A DNA stretch of 64,000 nucleotides, taken from the NCBI GenBank assembly GCA_022315425.1, contig JAIUPT010000014.1, positions 186,001 through 250,000 on the forward strand. Direction: 5' to 3'. Of this stretch, positions 47,201 to 58,214 are shown in pieces (the first letter of the stretch is position 1; every line of letters starts with the position of its first letter). This DNA is from Pseudevernia furfuracea (lineage: Eukaryota; Ascomycota; Lecanoromycetes; Lecanorales; Parmeliaceae). The notes below the pieces were generated by a model. That model ran no database searches and was not told the origin of the DNA. It was given only the letters and a program-made list of their open reading frames with translations. The position numbers were made by a program, and so were the translations under genes.

Positions 47201-48894
47201 ACTGAGCACCAGGTCCAGTAAAACTATGCTCAACCAAGCTATGAAGAGCGTTCTTCGGGCTCCTATGTCATTCTTCGATACAACGCCCATGGGTCGTATC
47301 ACCACTCGCTTCTCCAAGGATATCGATCAGATGGACTTCGAGCTCACGGATGCCATACGGCTTTACTTCATCACGCTGGCCATGATTATCTCCATCTTCA
47401 CATTGATCATTGTTTATTTTCACTACGTAAGTTTCCTATTACGCACACCATCGACCTGCTGTGCTAACGTAACAAACCTCAGTTCGCAATCGCCCTTGCT
47501 CCCCTCTTTCTACTATTCCTTTTCTACACTTCCTACTACCGCGCCTCCGCCCGCGAAATCAAACGCCATGAATCCGTCCTTCAATCAGTCGTCTTCGCTC
47601 GCTTTAGCGAGGCTTTATCCGGCATCGCCTCCATACGCGCCTACGGTCTTCAAGAAATCTTTGTTCATAAACTCAAAGATACGATTGACAACATGAACAG
47701 CGCTTACTTCCTCACTTTTGCTAACCAACGCTGGCTATCTGTCCGCCTCGATTTGGTCGGAAACATCCTCATCTTCACAGCGGGTATATTGGTGGTGACC
47801 TCGCGCTTTGACGTCTCGCCTTCGATTGCTGGACTCGTGCTTTCGTATATCCTTAGTATTGTACAGATGATACAGTACATCGTCAGGCAATTTGCTGAGG
47901 TCGAAAATGCGATGAATGCTACCGAGCGCTTGCATTATTATGGGACGAGCTTAGACGCAGAGGCGCCTCTACACCTTGCTCAGATTCCTCCATCATGGCC
48001 GGCATCAGGCGAGATCACCTTTTCCAACGTCCATATGCGTTATCGGTCCGATCTACCTCCGGTGTTGAAAGGAATCTCGATGTATATCCAGGGCGGCGAG
48101 CACATTGGAATTGTCGGCCGGACGGGCGCCGGGAAATCGAGTATCATTACGACGCTTTTCCGGCTCAATGAAATCTCCAGTGGTACGTACAACACGTCTC
48201 CTTCCCGTCAAAAAGCCACACTGACTCACACACCCGAACAGGCTCCATAATAATCGACGACCAAGACATCGCCCGCGTTGGCCTCCAAGACCTCCGCTCC
48301 CGCCTCACAATCATCCCCCAAGACCCCAACCTCTTCAAAGGCACTATCCGCTCCAACCTCGATCCTTTCTCCCAATACACAGACCTGGAACTCTGGTCCG
48401 CCCTCCGCCAATCCACCCTCATTCCTGAAGACGACATCTCCATCACCTCCCGCAAATCCGGCTACATCCACCTCGACGACGTTGTCGAAGAAGAGGGCGC
48501 GAATTTCTCCCTCGGGCAGCGCCAGCTCATGGCCTTGGCCCGCGCTCTCGTGCGGAATTCGCAGATCATAGTCTGCGATGAGGCGACATCGTCGCTGAAT
48601 ATGGAGACGGATGTGCAAATTCAGAGAACGATGCAGAGGGCCTTTAAGGGCAAGACTTTGCTGTGCATTGCGCATCGTTTGCGGACTATTATCGACTATG
48701 ACAGGATTTGTGTGATGGACCAAGGCCATGTGGTGGAGCTGGATACGCCGAGGAACCTGTTCGAGCAGGGGGGCATTTTCCGAGAGATGTGTGATCAGGG
48801 GGGGATTAGGGCGGGGGATTTCCCGAGGAAGACGTTGTGGGATTATGTGCTGGATGGGTTTAAGGATGATAAGATTAGGAGGGATTGGAGTTAA
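44286..48894 (+). CDS. ABC transporter, ABCC subfamily, Yor1-like
   Basis: Predicted 1475-residue exporter. Introns lie at 44634-44699 (in frame, no stop), 47427-47482 and 48183-48241. A hydrophilic N-terminus of about 100 residues precedes the first transmembrane domain, without the extra N-terminal membrane block of long MRPs, as in yeast Yor1. NBD1 shows GGVGSGKSS (about 634), VSGGQKQR and VLLDDPLSAVD. NBD2 shows GRTGAGKSS (about 1236), a variant signature FSLGQRQ and VCDEATSSLN. A charged, Lys/Glu/Ala-rich linker joins the halves. It is divergent from the ATP-grasp gene and separated from it by a duplicated promoter with CGG-N11-CCG sites, so co-regulation with the cluster and a role in product export or self-protection are likely, although inferred. 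Confidence 0.95.
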
Positions 48895-49623
48895 GGATGA
48901 ATGGGGGGGGGGGGGGGGTTGCGAGAGGGTAAGGGTTGCATAATGTGCCTTTTTGGTACTAGCGGAGCGGCATTGATGTCTGTATAAATTCTGTTCTTTG
49001 TTGACCTGCTTTGCTGTCGGGTCTTCGAGAAACCGCTATCTAGCAAGGCGAAGCTTTGATGTCCAATGTGTAATGTGCAATGGCGGGACTTTTGTTGAAC
49101 AAATAGCAACTACGGAAGATGCGCGTCCAAAAAATTGCGTGAGAAGCTGACTAAAGCATATTAGACAATAGGTATTGGCCAATACTTAATAGGGCGAATG
49201 GAATGGTGCAGCCTGAAGGCTTTTGCAACTAGCTTTATATAGCATAGCGTGCTTGACAGAGGGGTATAGGTATCCTCCTGCGGAAGGCTTCCTCCATAGA
49301 ACATCATCCCTTTTTCCCACTAGAACCGTGTCTTCTTGTTCCACTTCTCTTCTGGCCGGATTTGGGGGCATACTCTACTCTTGGCGCTCGGTCTTGGCGC
49401 CGTACTCTAGCGCAGCTTCCGTTCTCACAACAAACTTCCCTTTTTACGACACCCTCCGTTGACTGCCATAGTCATCTCTCTCCCACTACTATCTATTTTC
49501 TACAGCCATCTTGCGCTCAGAATTATCTCATACCTAGAGCTGTCTCACAGTCCGAGCCGTCTCGCTCTCGCGGCGGTCTCCATCTACCAACGTTACACGG
49601 GACGCAGCTCGCCCAACGCCAGA
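48895..49623. other. Intergenic region with G16 tract
   Basis: No supported gene. A run of 16 G at 48903-48918 follows the exporter stop codon almost directly. The rest is the exporter 3' flank and the upstream region of the next gene. Confidence 0.6.
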
Positions 49624-51024
49624 ATGGCCGCCTTAGCACCAGAACTCCAGCATCTCATTATCTCGCAAGTCGCCCTGGAGTATGTTCACTATCCTGACAA
49701 AGGCGAGTTTAAAAAGGACCTAGGCACTCTCAGATCCTTACGCCTTGCCAATCGGACGCTCTCCAAGGTGGCATCCGAGTATTTGTTCGAAGAGCTCACT
49801 CTCTATTTTACACAAGCTAGCCATACCAAAATGATGGCTATTGCCCAGCATCCTACATATAGTGCTTGCGTGCGATCGATTGGAATTGCTCCGAAAGCCA
49901 TCTTTGGACCTTTCTTGGACAGGAACGCCTTTGGTCAATGGTTTCATCAAGCAAGGCCTCTAGTTTTATGTGATGGCTACCATGAAGGCTACTTCCATGT
50001 CCCGGAACGCATGCGCTATTTGCTTACGGAAGAAGCCCGTGTGATCGACTTCCATCATACTGAATACAAATCTCTCTACGAAAAGCAGGAACAACTATTT
50101 GCCAAGGCTGGGGATTTCCTGAAGATTGCCATCGGTTGCTTTCTACGCCTAGAGAAAGTCGAGTCAACGGTGCGTACACCTCCCACAACTTATCCTGTAC
50201 CATCTACCGACGACGCCTTTATCAGTGACCTGTGGCAAGACAGCGCATGCCGCTACAAATACGATCTCGACCATGGAGCTATGATCTTAACAGCTGTGTC
50301 TCAAGGCCGATCTCTAGCTGCGACTCAAGTTGAGATCGGTGACCTGTTCTACAAGCTGGACACTATGATAATGGACCTTCCGGACCCAGTTGCTTCTGGG
50401 CAAATCCAAAGCCTTGTTGCCGATGCCAAGAAACTCAACCTCTCTATCCGAACTTCAGACTTCGCGGGATTGCGATAGCTCCTCGACACAGGCAAATGCG
50501 AGAGGTTCTTAGGCTTAATGAAAAACCTTGAGTCACTCAATTGTTCGACACACGAGCTTGAGCGCTCTTCACTTCCATACGTAGCAATCTCGGACGTCTT
50601 CGGTAACAACACATGGCAGCATCTCCGTCGCCTAGACATTAGTCGATTTCACACCTCTGCCAGCAACCTTGCCAAGCTTCTCAGCCGTCATAAGTCCACT
50701 TTGCAGGATCTTACCTTGCAGCATATCCTGCTTCGCCTAGGGTCCTGGCATGACGTGTTCATCAAACTACGACGGGGTGCGCTACGCATCATCGAGGTCC
50801 ACCATCTCAGCCACGGAGACCATCTGGAGGAATTCTTTGACAACGTTGATAGTCTTCGCTTGGTTCCAATATCGTCCTCACACCCGCTTCATGCATTTTT
50901 ATTTCGAGGGGGGTCGTGGACACCAGACATTGAGTCTATGCTAGAATATTCAGACCCAGATTTAGACGATAACGGTTCCGACGCTATCCGTTCCACCGAT
51001 TCAGAGGAGGAACATTGGGGGTAA
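49624..51024 (+). pseudogene. F-box/LRR-like protein gene broken by an in-frame TAG
   Basis: An open frame starts at ATG 49624 with APELQHLIISQVALEY, typical of the short F-box-like start of many fungal proteins, followed by LRSLRLANRTLSKVASEYLFEELTL. It runs 284 codons to TAG at 50476-50478. The same frame then continues without interruption for 182 more codons (LLDTGKCERFLGLMKNLESL, then leucine-rich text and an acidic C-terminus) to the stop at 51024. The total, about 466 codons, is normal for this kind of protein, and no intron signals bracket the TAG, so I read one nonsense change in an otherwise intact gene. A CAG-to-TAG change in a CpA context would suit RIP. A truncated but working protein is possible. 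Confidence 0.65.
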
Positions 51025-52228
51025 TCAGAGAAGGAGACTTTGGAGGGATGAAGAGGACGAATCACAGCGGAAGTAAACAACAGTGCTAACCCCATGGCTT
51101 GCTTCATATCTTGTCAGCAACACACAATCTCCAGCACGAAGAATGAATGCAGGCTCTCATGTTCGGTCGTAGGGACTACAAATTCCTAATGTAGCTAGTG
51201 TATCTTCGACCCAAGTAGCAAGGAACCATTTAAGCAGTCACCGGAACAAGGCATGTGCTACAATAGATGCTGTTGAATTCCGTAGATCTTCGTCACACGC
51301 TGATCCTAGTAGCTTCTTTTTCCGTTCCACTCGCGAAGACCATCCACTGAAATCTCAGCCACCGATTTAACAGGTACGAGTACAGCCCCGGCATCGACTG
51401 CTCCCAAGGAGCCGAAAGTCGTTGGAAGTCACCACCATCGGGAACAAGCTCCAAGGGCTATAAGGTAGTTTTCAAGTACGTAGGCGCGAGAAACCGTAAC
51501 CGGGCAGTCACGGCTTGGTCTTCTAAAAGTTAGAACCCGGAAAAACAGAAGTCCGGTAACGACTCACGAAAAGCGCGTTGGAATGAGAGACGAGTGCTTT
51601 GTTCACAGAGTATTTCCTGGGCTGGTTTGACGTCCTGGACTGCAAATGTGGTGCGATGAATGTACTCCATTCTATCTACCACAAGATGATTTTCCTAGAT
51701 CAACACGCTACGAAGAGGGCGACTTTTGTCAGCAATTGAGAGCGGAAACATTTGTCTTCACGCTCTGCCTGTTTTCGGGCACGCTTACGCTTTAAAAAAA
51801 GGACACCCGCATCTACAGCACACCGCGCGGGAAAGCGCCAGAGAGGCACTTTGGGAAATCAATCGAGAGGCGAGAATTAATTTGTCTTCGTGGCTGTTTG
51901 GTCCGCCTTTGTCTTGCGTCTTATGCTCGCTGACTCTTCAAATGACATTTGCTGACTCTGTCGGCCCCGACGAAACTTTCTTTCTTCCAATGAAAATGAT
52001 AGGGCGAACTCATCACGAAATAACTCTGAGCGAAGGTCTTTGCAATGCAAGCTGTTCTTTCTATTGCCGAGACAAACAATCTAGATAACTCTCAAGCGCT
52101 CCTCGTTCACCCGCACATCCTTTTTTTTTTAACCTACGTGAAAGCATGCAATCTTATGCCTCGTCTTCCGAAAAATCGTACTCCAAATTCATCGCCCATG
52201 AGCACTCCATCAAAGGGAGATGCTCCAC
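51025..52228. other. Intergenic region between F-box-like and BTB genes
   Basis: 1.2 kb between convergent genes. A 120-codon plus-strand frame (51726-52088) has no motif. Nothing else is supported. Confidence 0.45.
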
Positions 52229-52909
52229 TCAGTAATCCCGCCATTGCCCAATAGTCAGGAACTTGGGATCCTTCTCGTGGGCCTCAACCTGATGCCTCGC
52301 TTTCGCTACCTCCTCGACAGAGCGCTTATGTGCGAGTTTGAACATCGCACAGCAAATCTCGCCGTTGGTTGCAAACAGGCCATTCCAAGTCTCACTGGCT
52401 AGGACTTCGTCGATATGGTCGACACAGATGCGGCAGACCACGCCGCGCAGACCCTCGTCGTTGGAATAAGTTGTCTCGAAGACAGTGGCGACGATGGCAG
52501 GGAAGTCGTCGCACATGGCCCCGTCGGCCATCTTCTCGAAATTGACCTCCGCCAGCCGCTTCAGGTTTTGGATGTCGTATTTGTCGGCGAGAGAGTAGAC
52601 GAGTGCGTGTAACATCAGGCGTGTGTCTGTATCTACGGCTGCTTCATCATCGTAGTCTCCGGTGTAGAGGAACGTCACCATGCACTCGATAGCTGCTGGG
52701 TGGTCGTGCTCAAGTGCCAGGATGGCAGTCGAGGTCTCTTTGAAGCCAGCGTCGGACATGGCGGCGAGGACCTTGGACTGGGTGCAGATGACCGCCTTGT
52801 GGACTTTGAACGAGCGGGTCTGAGATGTAATGGTTAGGTCTGAGTATTTCTCCGAGTTCAGAAGGCGTGTGGTGCCTTCGATGAGGCTCTTGCTCAGAGA
52901 TGGAGACAT
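52229..52909 (-). CDS. BTB/POZ domain protein
   Basis: Predicted 226-residue protein in one exon, ATG at 52909. The N-terminal half has a BTB fold signature: YSDLTITSQTRSFKVHKAVIC (residues about 22-42, the classic core), then a LYTGDYDDE block and a helical LADKYDIQNLK stretch. The C-terminal half, with NLKRLAEVNFEKM and DHIDEVLASETW, is like fungal BTB proteins without a kelch or MATH domain. BTB proteins form dimers and often act as substrate adaptors for cullin-3 ubiquitin ligases; a specific role here is unknown. It is divergent from the RING gene and is probably not part of the biosynthetic core. Confidence 0.9.
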   Translation of the reverse strand: MSPSLSKSLIEGTTRLLNSEKYSDLTITSQTRSFKVHKAVICTQSKVLAAMSDAGFKETSTAILALEHDHPAAIECMVTFLYTGDYDDEAAVDTDTRLMLHALVYSLADKYDIQNLKRLAEVNFEKMADGAMCDDFPAIVATVFETTYSNDEGLRGVVCRICVDHIDEVLASETWNGLFATNGEICCAMFKLAHKRSVEEVAKARHQVEAHEKDPKFLTIGQWRDY

Positions 52910-53385
52910 GGTAGATCGCAGTTCTTGTTTGGTGTGGTTCTTGATATCAATGGTATCTGGCGGTTTGAGAAACTACTTTTAAGCAGTAGATGTGTTGAGT
53001 GAGAGTGATGAGTGGAATAAGTGTCAAGTCTGAGAGTTGTATTTGATATCAACACAATGCCTCTGTATACTTGTAAAGTGAGTTATCGGACAATAAAGTA
53101 TCGTTGGTTTACCCCTTGTCCTCTGGCTACTTGCGAGCTTATTGTCCGGAATCTTTGTTCGAAGTGCTATGAGTTACGATGACGTTTAGACAGCACAAAG
53201 AAATGATACAATGCTATCATGTTTTGCTTATCCGTCTTTCCATCTTTTTCCTCAAAAAAAAATCTTCGATCTCATTCCAGAGACGCTTTCTCCGAGACCT
53301 TCAATTCTTCACAGGGATCATCACAAATGGTCCCTCGACACTGAACCACCTCTCAAGTCAACAGCACAAGTAAGTGATTACCAGC
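52910..53385. promoter_or_regulatory. Divergent promoter between BTB and RING genes
   Basis: 476 bp with no supported coding frame; serves as the shared upstream region of the two divergent genes. Confidence 0.45.
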
Positions 53386-54213
53386 ATGGCAAAAGCATAC
53401 CTTCGTCAACTCCCCAAAATTCCGAGCTATGCACTTGCGGGGGATGCAAGCTGCCCCATTTGTGTTCAGCCATACGAAAACCAAACCACTGACAGTGGCA
53501 GTTTCGAGAAAGCCATCTGCCTGCCGTGCAATGGTCGTCATATCTTCGGCTCAGAATGTCTCTTGGTATGGCTGAGACATGGAAAAACCTGCCCGCTGTG
53601 CCGGCACCAACTAGTTTTCCTGGAAGAAAGCGACAGAGAAGTTGAAGAGGAGGATAGCAATAGGCTCTTCTTGATGTTCAACATCCAACCTACCCAAGAC
53701 TGGGAAGACTACTGGTACGCCACCTTCTGGATCTTACATTTACAGGGAGACAAAGCCATTGAACGAACATGGCAGCAGTGGCAGCAGGATTGGATCGCAG
53801 CCGCAGAGCAATGGGATCAAAGCAGTGAAGCCCATGCCAGAGCAGCGCTATCAAACGCCCAGGTGACACCACGACATATTCTGGACGATGAGCGCCAAGT
53901 AAAAGTAACGGCGGCGGCGATTCAAACCCTCCGGTTCAGGGAGTATCGCCTTTATCTGCATTTCCTAGCAAATGGAGCAGATCGTCCGGAATTGAAAGCT
54001 CCGCCCGTGTTTCAGCTGACTCCGGCTCAGGAGGATGCGCTCTTTCGGGAGCTTGAGCGGATAGGAGCGTTCAAGATCATGGCGCGCTTCACTACGCTCA
54101 GTAAACGACAACAGTGGAACAAGCTTCGTGACGTCGGCTTTGTTTGGGATCCTGACTGGGCGGTGTTATGGCATTCGAGACCTGGTCGTTGGAGTAGATA
54201 TTCGTACTACTAA
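53386..54213 (+). CDS. RING-finger protein
   Basis: Predicted 275-residue protein in a single exon with ATG at 53386. A RING-type zinc finger lies near residues 23-72: CPIC, then CLPCNGRHIFGSEC and a closing TCPLCRHQL. The Cys-His-Cys order is that of RING-H2-like ubiquitin ligases, with the final CxxC spaced normally. The remainder is rich in tryptophan and acidic residues (TQDWEDYWYATFW, TWQQWQQDW), with no further domain I can name. The likely role is an E3 ubiquitin ligase; partner and target are unknown. It forms a small group with the BTB gene and the F-box-like gene. Confidence 0.85.
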   Translation: MAKAYLRQLPKIPSYALAGDASCPICVQPYENQTTDSGSFEKAICLPCNGRHIFGSECLLVWLRHGKTCPLCRHQLVFLEESDREVEEEDSNRLFLMFNIQPTQDWEDYWYATFWILHLQGDKAIERTWQQWQQDWIAAAEQWDQSSEAHARAALSNAQVTPRHILDDERQVKVTAAAIQTLRFREYRLYLHFLANGADRPELKAPPVFQLTPAQEDALFRELERIGAFKIMARFTTLSKRQQWNKLRDVGFVWDPDWAVLWHSRPGRWSRYSYY

Positions 54214-55257
54214 TGGTATTCTCAGATTTTCTGCATCCATACTTCAGATAAACAAAGCAGACGGATGGGGAGGTGGTTCTTACATGGAGATATATTTGTG
54301 ATTTCCAGAGTCCCTAGCTTTACATACTAAGATGGGCCCAAAGGATCATGCCGCGCAAGCTCATCAATTCCAAGTGGTTTTCCATGCATTAGTCCATGAA
54401 CATCGGCATCCGCAAGCATTTCGGGTACACGTCCCATCCGAAATGGATTGCAATCTCGGACATAGATGAGAAGTTTTAGTCCCTTCTCGAGTGTCAATTG
54501 TATGCCCTCTGTCATCCCATTTGCAGTCAGAAAACCTCTCACAACTTCTTGAGTAATGACTCGTTCTCTAGCTCGCAAGTTTCTAGTAGGGTTCTGGATT
54601 TTGGAGGCGCCGCTCCCCTCACACAGGAATTATTGGACACCAACTCAACAACACATCTTCAACTCAGGCCTAGGGGGAGAATGGTAATTATCATGCTTCT
54701 TCTTACCATCAGCTAGCTAGGCGAGAGAAAACTACAGGTGCTGCTTACGAAATAAGTTTTTGTATCGATGAGATAACTGTTTGAGGTTTCAATGATAATG
54801 ACAGTCACATCGTCGTATTCTTCCGATCCGTACCAAGCCGACTGTGTCTGATAAAGGTTCGCATGCCTGACATCGTGGCCGATGGGATTGAAGGTAGATC
54901 CTCAAGTTTGTGATTTTCAGATGATGCCTTTCGTGTCGCTGACTAAGCCAGGCTTCCGCTTAGCTCGGACTTAAGGATTTTACGAGATCACGTCTCATCT
55001 GGTGTCATCATGGGTGATATCACCGAAAACCGTCTGGCCTTCAACTCACCTTTGGACACAGGAGGGAATGCCAGCTGTAGAGCTTAGCCAGCTGTCTCAT
55101 CCAGGCTTCGGTCTGCTATCCATCTCAAGCGTCGGACTGACCAGCTTTCTACCAGTTCGGAATTACAGATCTCGGGCAACCCAATGGCATAATCGATTTG
55201 GTAGGCTACGGCGTCTTTGCATCGATAGAGACAACGGCTACGATTGCGACTTCCAAA
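54214..55257. other. Intergenic region upstream of the Zn2Cys6 gene
   Basis: 1.0 kb without a supported gene. An 83-codon minus-strand frame (54327-54578) has a protein-like composition but no ATG near its start; it may be a gene fragment. Nothing else stands out. Confidence 0.4.
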
Positions 55258-57554
55258 ATGAGCCTTGATGTAAATACCGAAATCGTTGATGGTACTTCAT
55301 CTGGAGACAGCAATCACCCCCCCACCACTCCAACACCCGCAAGCTGCACGCTTTGCCGCCGCCGCAAGGTGAAATGCGACCGCACCATTCCTTGTGGTAA
55401 TTGCCAGCGGTCAAGGGCCGAATGCGTCCCGTTCATTCCTTCCCGGGTCGCACGAGGGAGGCAAGGCGGAAGGAAGAGAAAAAGGGAGGAGGGGGAATTA
55501 CTGGAGCGAATTGCGAAATTGGAGGGCTTGGTCAGAATCATCGAGGGGAATGAAACGCCACAGGGCGATCAAGAGAGGGCGGCTGGCGCGGATACCATTG
55601 ATGCTATCAATACCAATGCAAGAGGTGGACCTCCGGGGATTCATGACCGAAACCCACCTGCGGCACCACGGCTTGACAAGTATCTGGCAACTCCGTTCTG
55701 GGTGAGTCTGTGCGAGGAAATTCATGGGTTGAAGGATGTGCTCGGCGAGTCATCGGATGATGGGGACGAAGACGAGGGCGAGCTGGCGCCGCGATCGGAC
55801 ATCTCAAGTTTGGGACAGCAACCCTTGCAACAGTCAAATCATTCGGGCTTTGCAATTTTCCATACAGCGATCGCCGAAGATGTCATCGCTCCGAAATCGC
55901 ATCAGGTCTACACATTCTGTGACATATACTTGGCCAATGTTGACCCGGTTTTCAAAATTTTACATGGCCCATCCTTGCGCAAATACCTACAGGAAAACAC
56001 GGCAGAACTCGATTGCAGTCCGGGACGCGGGGGACTAGAGGCATTAAGATTCGCTATATACTACGCTGCCGTTACAAGTTTGGATAATGGGGAGTGCAGA
56101 CATCGAATCGGCGAAGATAGAACGGTCCTGTTGGCAAGATACCGTGTGGGAACCGAGTCGGCATTGGCGAAGGCGGACTTCATCAATACGGTCGAAATGT
56201 CGACCTTGCAGGCATTAGTTATATATCTGGTAGGTGCTCGTTCAACAGCTACGCCATTATTGGATGACTCTAGCTTACGATGTACTAGGTATCTGTGCGT
56301 GCCAACGATACCAGCCGTCTCATGTGGACGCTCACAAGCCTTGCGGTCCGCATCGCTGAGGCTATTGGTCTGCACCACGATAGCACTACTTCATCATTTC
56401 GACCTTTTGAAAATGAAATGCGACGGCGCTTATGGTGGCAGATATGCGACCTCGACTCTCATGCAGCGGAAGATAGGGCGTCAAATCCCATAATTGCCGC
56501 CAACTTCTTCACCACGAGATTACCTCTACACGTCAATGACGAGGACATACGTCTCGATTCGTTTGAGGAGGTGAAAGAAAGGGAGGGTTCTACTGACATG
56601 ACCTTTGCCCTGAGCTGTAATGAGGTCTTGGTCGCGATGAGGAAACTATCATACCTACCCACAAGTGCAGTTGGTTGTTCGCAGTCTGGACCGCAAGACA
56701 TGCAGGGCCAGGGTGTAGATATTGTCATCAGTATGCAACGGCACATTGAAGAGAAATACCTGCGTCATCTCAACTTGACTCGTCCATATCACTGGTTTAC
56801 AAGAATGGTTGCGGATATCATTACTGCCATCATGTGGCTTCTCGTTTACCGGCCTATGAAAAGACGGCCAGATGATGTCCCTTCATCTCCGATTACGCAT
56901 CCAGGCATTCTTCGGCTTTCGGTCGATGTGCTCGAGAGGGTCCGTCAGCTGCAAACAGATCCTGCAGCGAGCCAATTCAGATGGCTGAGTCAAACTTATG
57001 TGCAATGGCACGCTTTAGCAGTTACCATTGCTGAGCTGTGTGTCGAGACAGAGGGCCCCATGGTCGAAAGGGCATGGGCGGTCGTTGAGCCTACTTTCGA
57101 GCAAATGGCGCAGCACATCGCCGATTCGGTCAGGGGCATGCTTTGGCGGCCAATCAAGAAGCTGATGAACAGGGCACGAGGAGTAAGACAGAAGCACCTC
57201 ACCTCCCACTCGGTCATGACGACCACATCATCATCAGTGGCGGCCTTGAATACATTCGATCAGGGAAATCCTTCGCTTGGACCTGCGCACTCCAACGCTG
57301 ACAGTGAGGGCCATACGCAGTGGCCGATGAAGAGTATGACGCAACCTATCCAAGACATTCAGCAGACTCATCCAATTGCAACCTCGGAACCTTTCGACTG
57401 GGATCCCTGGTTGACAGCTGCGACGGCAGCGACATCAACGACGACCCAGGGCCAGTACAACACTAACATGGACGATATGGCTTGGACGAATTGGGAAGAC
57501 TTCATAGACGATTTTCAAGGACAAGGTGACGCGGTGTTAGGCTTGAGTGCTTGA
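55258..57554 (+). CDS. Zn2Cys6 transcription factor with fungal-specific domain
   Basis: Predicted 745-residue nuclear regulator in two exons, with an intron at 56230-56288 whose removal gives VIYLVSVRANDTSRLMW. ATG 55258 starts a short leader before the DNA-binding domain, with Cys at 30, 33, 40, 46, 49 and 56 (C-x2-C-x6-C-x5-C-x2-C-x6-C). A basic RQGGRKRKREEG patch and a short coiled coil (LLERIAKLEGLVRIIEG) follow, suggesting dimer formation. The middle carries the fungal-specific regulatory domain (YLANVDPVFKILHGPS; AEAIGLHHD; EMRRRLWWQICDLDS). The C-terminus is Thr/Gln-rich with an acidic end, likely activating. A Zn2Cys6 dimer would suit inverted CGG half-sites such as those before the ABC exporter, but whether it controls the cluster is not shown. 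Confidence 0.95.
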
Positions 57555-58214
57555 GTGACTGTGCACCAGGATCCCCGAGGGCCTGAGGGTGACACCATTT
57601 GATTCCAATCCACTAGGTAGGTAGATTTGAAAGTTATGGTGCTTCAGCCAGATTCCATCCAATGACCAGTCCTCCGTGGTGGCATTTTGAGACAGGCGTC
57701 AGGATGAAGGCAACCTTACGAAATCGCCGTCCTGCTTATTACAATAAGATTCAAGATTCAGTTTTCGCGATCGGACGGGAAATCGAGGTATTGCAGGTAT
57801 TGCACGGATCATCTAATCTACTTCGGCAACTGGTGGGTTGGGAAACAAAATCCGATGGTACGCTAGTACTTATATGGTTAGCTGTTTTCGGAAATCAAAT
57901 ACCGACAGCGCGGATGTAGCTGTAATCATCAATGACCCATAAATATAATCAATAACCCTTCGGCTTTCCAGCGGAGACTTGTCCACCGAAAGTATCGCCT
58001 TTCGCAAAACGAAAGCTTGAGGTACTCTACTTCGGAATCGGATGCTCTCAATCAATGACGCGATGAAATTACTCACTCTTATCATGTCAACTATATTAGA
58101 ACGCTCATCCTCTTGAGCCTTTCCCCTGTCCTTTGTCAGTCTTCACAAAGATAACATTATATTCAATTAATTCCTTTTTTCCTTTCATCAGACTCAGCAA
58201 TCAAATCACCCGCT
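57555..58214. promoter_or_regulatory. Intergenic region before the MFS gene
   Basis: 660 bp, no supported gene; 3' flank of the regulator and promoter of the MFS transporter. AT-rich near 57900-58200. Confidence 0.45.

Noticed and set aside
54327..54578. 83-codon minus-strand frame with protein-like composition
   Set aside because: No ATG at its start and no recognisable family; kept only as a note on the intergenic region.
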